Source of the DNA: Castanea sativa
Taxonomy: Eukaryota; Streptophyta; Magnoliopsida; Fagales; Fagaceae
DNA length: 64,000 nt
Assembly (NCBI RefSeq): GCF_040712315.1
Contig: NC_134020.1
Coordinates: 38,184,751-38,248,750, forward strand
Direction of reading: 5' to 3'
Shown here piece by piece: positions 57,624-64,000 of the stretch. Numbering within the stretch: position 1 is the first letter of the stretch; each line of letters starts with the position of its first letter. Under the pieces are notes generated by a model. It ran no database searches, was not told the DNA's origin, and saw nothing but the letters and a program-made list of their open reading frames with translations. Made by a program: the position numbers and the translations under genes.

Positions 57624-60143
57624 TCAAAACCAATCATACATGTATTTAATACCCATTGCTTCCAAATGTTTCTCAAACACCTTTTGAGACAATGCCTTTG
57701 TGAGTGGATCTACAACATTATTGGCAGAGGCAATCTTTGTTATTGCTACATCACCTCTATGTAGGATATCACGTATCAAGTGATATTTTCATGCAATATG
57801 TTTTGTCCTTTGATGAACCCTTGGTTCTACTGCATTTGCAACAGCCCCACTATTGTCACAATAGATAGTAATGGGTGACTCAATAGAAGGAACAACTTCA
57901 AGTTCTTGAGTGAACTTGCGAATCCACACAGCTTCCTTTGCAGCTTCACTTGCAACTATATACTCTGCTTCTATAGTAGAGTCTGCAGTAGTATCTTGCT
58001 TGCAACTTCTCCAACTTATTGCTCCCTTGCCAAGAGTGAAACAAAAATCCATAAATTGATTTTCTATCATCAATATCAGATTGAAAATCTGAATCTGTAT
58101 ACCCTTGGACAGTCAGATCCTCACCCCCAAACACCAAAAAATAATGTTTGGTCCTATTTAAATATTTGAGGATATGTTTCACTGCTATCCAATGCTCATA
58201 ACCTAGATTGGATTGATATCTACTCACAATGCTCACTACATAACAAATGTCTGGCCTAGTGCAAAGCATTGTGTACATGAGACTTCCTACAGCCGAAGCA
58301 TAAGGACAATTTCTCATTTTCTCTCTCCCTCTTCTTGTGTTTTAGGACACGTTTGATTAGAGAGATGAACTCCATGTCTAAAAGGTGAAAACCCTTTCTT
58401 GGAATCTTGCATGCTAAACCTAGCCAATATCTTGTCAATATAATTGACCCGTGAAAGTCCTAATAACCTTTTCTTTCAGTCTCTAAACAATTTGATTCCG
58501 AGTATATAGGACACTTCACCAAGATCTTCCATTTCAAAGTGACTAGATAACCATACTTTTATAGATGACATTGCTCCTACATCATTGCCAATGAGTAGTA
58601 TGTCATCTACAAAAAGAACTAAAAATGTAACAATGCTCCAACTAACCTTGTTGTAAACACAAGGTTCATCCATATTTCGAGAGAAACCAAATTATTTGAT
58701 TGCCTCATCAAAACGGATGTTCCAACTGCGTGATGCTTTCTTTAGGCCATATATAGATCTCATCAACTTGCACACTTTTGATTCTTGACCATGGGATATG
58801 AAACCTTTTCACTGGTCCATTAAAATTTCTTCTCGAATGTGTCCATTCAAGAAAGCTATTTTAACATCCATTTGTCGTATCTCATAATCATAATGTGTAG
58901 CAATTGACAATAGAATCCTTATGGACTTTGGCATGGCTACTAGCGAAAAGGTTTCCTCATAATCAATTCCAGCCTTTTGATTATACCCTTTTGCCACTAG
59001 CCTAGCTTTATAGGTCTCCACCTTACCACTAGGTCCTATCTTCCTTTTGTAGACCCATTTACAACCAATAGGCTTAATACCTTCTGGTTTGTCTACTAAG
59101 GTCCAGACCTGGTTGGTATACATTAAGTCCATCTCTGATTCCATCGCCTTTTTTCCAATTCTCATCGTCTATATCAGTCATTGCTTCTTGATAAGTAAAA
59201 GGATCATTATCATGCTCCTCTGAGTCCATTAGATAAATCTCATTTAACAAAGTGAGTCTAACTGGAAGCCTAATAGTCCTTTTACTATAGCAAGTCTCTT
59301 GTATTTTGCTTGGTTCAGTAGGCACTATTACTTGCTCTTCATTATTCTCATTCAACTCAGCCATTGGGTTATCAGTTTGTTCATCAAGAGAAACTTTTGC
59401 TCTACTTTCATTTAAGCTATAATCTTTCTCAAGAAAAATAGCATTCCTGCTCACAAAAACTTTTTGCTTACTAGGATTGTAAAAACAGAAACCAATAGAC
59501 ATTTTGGGATAGCTAATAAATAAACATCTATCACTCCTTAGTCCTAGCTTACCCATGTTAGACTTTCTAACATGTGCTGGACAACCCCATATCTTTAAGT
59601 GCTTTAGACTTGGTTTCTTACCAGTCCATAACTCATATGGGGTATTAGGAGCTGATTTGGTGGGGACTCTATTTAATAAATAAACAGCAGTCTCCAAAGC
59701 ATAACCCCAAAATGAAATCGGCAACTCTGACATGCTCATCATAGAATGAACCATATCTAATAAGGTTCTATTTCTTCTTTCAGCTACACCATTATGTTGA
59801 AGTGTGGTAGGGGGAGTAAATTAAGAATAATCCCATTTTCTTTTAGATATTCCTTAAATTGATCCAAGACGTATTCTCCTCCTCTATCAGAGTGAAGAAC
59901 TTTTATGCATTTTCTAGCTTGTTTCTCAACCTCATTACGAAATTCTATGAACTTTTCAAAGGATTCAAATTTATTTTTCATTAGGTACAAATAACCATAC
60001 CTAGAATAATCATCAATAAAAGTAATGAAGTGATAGAAACCACCTCTTGCCATGTGATTCATTGGACCACAAACATCAGTGTGTATTAATCCTAATACAT
60101 CAGTGGCTTTAGGTCCCTTTCCTGTTAAGGGACTTTTGGACAT
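57624..60143 (-). pseudogene. Copia pol: integrase, RT and RNase H, unit B, broken
   Basis: Integrase starts at 60,143 (LIHTDVCGP, HSDRGGEY) but loses one base near 59,826. It resumes at 59,754 and reads through the NEENQ region that is a stop in unit A. It then shares the NWKKG frameshift, continues in RT ([20 protein letters not shown]) and has further shifts near 58,470 and 58,330. RNase H (SWRSCKQDTTADS, ...YCDNSGAV) ends in a TGA after HQRTKHIA. More fragmented than unit A. Confidence 0.82.
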
Positions 60144-60150
60144 TTTTCAC

Positions 60151-61186
60151 TGTAAAGTTGTGATTTACAACTATATTTTATGTTGGATTTATTCCATGAC
60201 AAAAAGTGTTGTATTTGCTTTATTTTGTTCCTTGTATTTTGTGGGATTTTATTGTATTAGGTTTAATATTAAGTTGGTGAAGAATTAAGCATAAAATGAA
60301 AAATTAATGGATTTCGCGACTGTCTCGCTAGAAGCTAACCCACGAAAGAGCCACGTGAAAAGCACATGCTGGAAGCTGAAGCATCGTGCCAGCCTGGAGG
60401 ATTTCACAAGTGTCTCACGGGTAAGGCTTTCCCACGAGATACACGCGAAACTCTCTGCCTGAAGGATTTTTAAATGTAACATTTTTACCCCTCACACATA
60501 CTATATATACCCTCACTACCCACAAAAGTGTAAGAAAGTCATTCAGAGAGAAAAAACCCATCTTTTAGAGAGAGAGCTACTAATCTTTAATGAGAAATCA
60601 TCCTAGCCTCTTCTCCTTCCCTCTCCCATTGTCATACCTTGAGAGGAGATTTGTACTCAAACACAACTCACACATTTTCAGAGTGTAGAGAGTGTTTTTG
60701 AGATTAGGAAGCTTTGAGGATTTGCCAAAAGAAGCCTGTGAGGCTTGGCGGATGCAATCGGGCGTATTGCGGAATCCAGAAAGCTAGACAAGACACAGTT
60801 CCGAGAAGCCTTGTTGGAGTAGGAGCTTGGAGGGCTTAGGTACATTGGGTAGATTAGGCTTGGAGGGTCTTTTTCTATTCGTGTATCCCAACTTATTGTC
60901 TAGTAGATCGATTACCGCTTAGAGGGCGGCGGAGAGGTTTTTCACCAAGTTCTTCAGTTTCCTCTTTGATAACACATCGGTGTGTTATCTTGTGTTTGCA
61001 TCTCTTTTAGTTTTCTTTTTACTGTTGTGCTTTAATGAATATGGCTTAGAGTAGTTGTTTTATTTGTTTGCTCGTATTTACTCTATTCCGCACTTAGTTT
61101 AAGTTAGAGTAAAAACAATCTAGCCGTAATTTATTAATTTGTGGTCTAAACAGCTCTTGTGTTTTTAACACAAGTTCAAGCTTTCA
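60151..61186 (+). mobile_element. Isolated LTR within the copia element, unit B
   Basis: TGTAAAGTTG to GCTTTCA, counterpart of 23,010-24,084. CG-rich hairpin at about 60,402-60,452, more eroded than in unit A. TATA at about 60,501. Confidence 0.7.
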
Positions 61187-61966
61187 GATATTATTCATCA
61201 CAATTTCATCTCATGTTTCTAATTTTATTTAATTTATCCATGAATCCTGATTTACTTTTGGCCTCCAAATCAAACATGTTTTATACTATTTTAGTGGTCA
61301 TGTTTATTTGGATAAGTGCAAACCATTATCTGAGTGTGATATATGTACTAGTAAGATTATGTTGCTATTTTAGCCATACTCCCACCAGTCATACACACAC
61401 CTATCTTCCCAAGAAGTAAACAAGAGGAACTACTAGACCAAAATCAAGTCTATCCTTTTGGCTTCGAAAAAATTTTAATTTAATAGAACCTTTATTCACC
61501 GACAATGGAGGGCCATAGGAATTATTCTGTAAAATAATCCTATTTAGCACTTAATATATATTACTACTGGGACTATTTAAATATTATTCTTTATGTATCT
61601 GATACAACTCCCACTAATTGAGATTCAACACCTCTATTCGGTAATACTCAAGATTTTATCAACATAAAAAGGTGAGTCAATAAACTAAAACATATCAACA
61701 TGGGTTACACAAATAATCACATATACATGAAACCATAATAGATAATCTATAAAGCAATAATAGCACTACGGCGCACAACTCAAGAGTAGATGCAAGAGAC
61801 ACGCGACTTTAGAAACATATTTGTCAAATATAATCAAGAATTCGAAAAACGAATCGAAACCAAACAATCAACATATCATATATATCAATCTTGACATATA
61901 GGAAATAAATCTCGGGACACATACTGGTATGAATAACGATTCAAAATCCATGATTAAGTGTGGTTT

Positions 61967-61978
61967 GATCTGATATCA
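61967..61978 (-). promoter_or_regulatory. Primer-binding site of the copia element, unit B
   Basis: TGATATCAGATC directly follows the LTR end ...CTATCA plus one base, the normal position for tRNA priming. Confidence 0.6.
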
Positions 61979-62887
61979 CTGATAGTTTTTTTTCAGAAGC
62001 AATATAAAACAAATTTTATATTTTTATTTTAAAGATCGTCGTACAACACAACCATAGTTCTAAATAGAACAAAATTACGTACCTCTCTTAGCAACCAAAA
62101 TGTGTTGCCTCCTAAGGTATTCACGTCTCTCTCTCTGTTTCTTTTTTCTTTTTCTTTTTTAGTTTTCAGAAGACTACAGTATCACTCAATAGTTTTGATG
62201 GCCAACGACTGATGTAATATTATAAAATCTTATTTTTATTTAAGACTTCTAAAACCCAAGAGAGAGATTGGACGTGGGATCCTTAGGGATCCTAATCTTC
62301 AACTGTAGGATTAATCAATAACTTTTTGAATGTTATTGACTTATCTTGAAACTCTTTCAAAATTATTCCTTAATTTTCTCAACCATATCAAGAAAATATT
62401 TGAACATCTACAGATTGCAATAATGTCCATCAACACATTGCAATTGACCCCTGAAGATTAGAGAATTACAAACGAGGTCCCCTTACTTACAATTTTATAT
62501 CTATGTCCTTCCACCACGCTATCTTCCCACAAGCCACTAAGACTGGATTAACATCATTGTCATGTCCCTAGCTTTTGTAACCCTTAATATCTTGATTTCA
62601 TACACGCACGTCAATACACAGATATGCATCCTTTTGCAATGCATCGTTTTCAAGGATGCAAATCATCCCTGAAAAGTTTATGATACATTTAACACAGCTC
62701 GGAACTGTCTCGTCAAGTCATGTCAGATGAAGCACAGGAATGCTGAATAGTCTTCAACAAGACATACCAAACTGGTCAGACAAAAGTCTTAAAACCACAT
62801 CCATCAAATATAAACCACACCAGTGATCAAAGTCCCTAATTAAATATAAGCATAAACATCACTAGTTTAAAACTTAAACAAGTTATC

Positions 62888-63503
62888 CTAGTCCGAACTC
62901 TGATGGCCAACCATGTGAAATATTGAGACACTAAGCACAACAGGCTTCCTCTCGATCACCTTAAAGAAACAAACATCTCCTTCTTCTAAATTATTGTCTT
63001 TCAAAAATGCAACCCATCCCTTCCCAAATCTCATTGTTGAACATGTCATAATAAATTATGTGGCCGCGAGATACCTATGAAAGAAGGATTTTTAGAATTG
63101 AACTTTTCGGCTGCTTGGATTGCTCTCTCTCTCTTCCTCTGGACATGCTAGAAAATTTTTTCGTAACATACTTTTCTCTAACTTCATGTTTTGTGGGCAA
63201 ATCATCTGAGGAAGATATGTTTGTATCGTCTTCATCTAAGTCTATTATTTCTACCTGATGATCTTCCAATCTACAGTTCTTGCTGGGTGGATATTGAATC
63301 TCAGTGGCAATCTTATCAAATATAAGAACATGAAAGCTTCAATTTCCATCATATCTGAAGAAAAAATAACCATAACAGATAGAATGGTATCCAACGAAAT
63401 CCTGCCAACCATTACAAAACCAAATCTTGTTATCAACTTTCTTCAATCCCACTTGCCAAATACCACCATAGGGAGCAATGAGTGTAGCTACGGTGGATAG
63501 CTC
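62888..63503 (-). pseudogene. VRN1-like B3 pseudogene near the end of unit B
   Basis: The frame starts inside a B3 domain (ELSTVATLIAPYGGIWQVGL, VDNKIWFCNGWQDF). TGA follows in GN-SFHVLIFDKIATEIQYP (Ser codon lost, shared with 35,375-35,985). An acidic linker follows (EIIDLDEDDTNISSSDDLP). A frameshift sits near 63,080. The second B3 end is intact (RFGKGWVAFLKDNNLEEGDV, CFFKVIERKPVVLSVSIF) to TAG at 62,888. The 5' part is missing at the tandem repeat. Less decayed at its C-terminus than the unit A copy. Confidence 0.7.
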
Positions 63504-64000
63504 AGCACTGTTGAACCCTGACCACAAGTACCCATCCACACTCACGTGAATACACAGAGCATCCCTAAAAATTTTATGCATTAACTTTAGGAGTGAGTTG
63601 TCCACCATTACTACACTAATGTTCGTAGTGCTGCGTATGCTGCTCAACAGCTTCGCACTGTTAAACTCCATCCAGTCATATCACATACACGCACGTCAAT
63701 ACAAAGATATGCATCCTTTTGCAATGCACCATTTTCAAGGATGCAATTTTCAAGGATGCAAAGCATCCCTAAAAAGTTTATGATACATTTAACACAACTC
63801 GATACTATCTCGTCAAGTCATGTCAGATAAAGCACAGGAATGCTGAATGGTCTTCACGTAAAAAATACGCTACCTCTTTTGCAGTACACATCACCAGCCC
63901 ACTGTTGTAGCACAAGCTATAGCCATATCAAATAGCTACCTCAGCGAACCACATGCACCAACAGACGCCACTGTACAGCCAAGTCATGTTCGCAGTTTTG
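63504..64000. repeat. Boundary repeats, expected start of a third unit
   Basis: TGTTCGCA-type units at 63,620 and 63,988. Ends AAGTCATGTTCGCAGTTTTG, which in unit B's predecessor (36,444-36,466) comes about 12 bp before the unit start. Confidence 0.65.

Larger units (their letters stand above)
56359..62602 (-). mobile_element. Ty1-copia element, minus strand, gag-less, unit B
   Basis: 3' LTR from 57,608 downward (TGTTAGAATTATGTGCCC). Pol at 57,624-60,143. A foreign LTR at 60,151-61,186. 5' leader 61,187-61,966. PBS-like TGATATCAGATC at 61,978-61,967 (10 of 12 match the initiator-Met tRNA type TGGTATCAGAGC). Partial 5' LTR 61,980-62,602, cut at its outer side. The two LTRs give TTAGCAACC at 62,088 and at the right edge of the solo LTR, showing the solo LTR lies in the 3' LTR. 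Confidence 0.75.
36479..64000. repeat. Segmental duplication, unit B
   Basis: Second copy of the large direct repeat, collinear with unit A to about 61,690. It then keeps more of the copia 5' region than unit A does, but lacks the 10.5 kb of 24,592-35,088. From 62,603 it matches 35,089-36,475. The final bases end in the phase that precedes the start of units A and B, so a third unit is expected just beyond the window. Unit-B-only insertions are a Tourist MITE (39,542-39,776) and a hAT MITE (40,467-41,025). Confidence 0.92.

Noticed and set aside
1..64000. CRISPR array, operons, prophage
   Set aside because: Eukaryotic context; no regular short repeats with unique spacers and no prokaryotic genes.

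Overview
The window looks like AT-rich nuclear DNA from a woody eudicot. The reasons are GT-AG introns several kb long, TATA-type plant promoters, plant-specific families (RABA-type Rab, DC1, REM/VRN1-type B3), a dense nest of Ty1-copia LTR elements and plant MITEs (Tourist, hAT, CACTA-like). The species cannot be fixed from sequence alone. I see no rRNA gene, intact tRNA, CRISPR array or operon. Almost every coding stretch is a decayed gene, a captured gene fragment or transposon protein.

The dominant structure is a large direct segmental duplication. Unit A runs from before base 1 to about 36,478. Unit B runs from about 36,479 to the end. The last 1.4 kb (62,603-64,000) matches 35,089-36,475, the sequence just before unit B, so a third unit may start right after the window. 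Order in each unit: a small unknown gene with a TATA box; a minus-strand decayed ORF; a foldback rich in AACTCGATT/AATCGAGTT motifs; an inverted pair of DC1 fragments; a 549-bp repeat; a two-exon Cys-rich protein fragment (minus); a Tourist MITE; a second copy of the 549-bp repeat joined to a 3' LTR-retrotransposon remnant; a two-exon degenerate RABA4-like gene with a 3.7-3.9 kb intron holding a long-TIR element and a CACTA-like element that captured part of RPS15; a solo LTR; and a gag-less minus-strand copia element interrupted by another LTR.

Unit A alone carries about 10.5 kb (24,592-35,088). This holds a VRN1-like B3 pseudogene, a hAT-like element, a 'plant transposon protein' frame with four stops and a hidden 205-codon frame broken only by TGA. 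In unit B this stretch is missing. There the copia 5' LTR is cut and joined directly (about 62,602) to repeats and a second VRN1-like pseudogene. Units A and B share most insertions and many lesions, which therefore predate the duplication. They differ by unit-specific MITEs, deletions and stop codons.

The only reading frame that survives splicing in both units is the RABA4-like gene (247 codons). Its P-loop Ser/Thr and G3 Asp are lost and it has no prenylation cysteines. Its stop codon lies in the target-site duplication of the solo LTR. It is probably not a working GTPase. All coordinates and similarities were read by eye; percent identities are rough.
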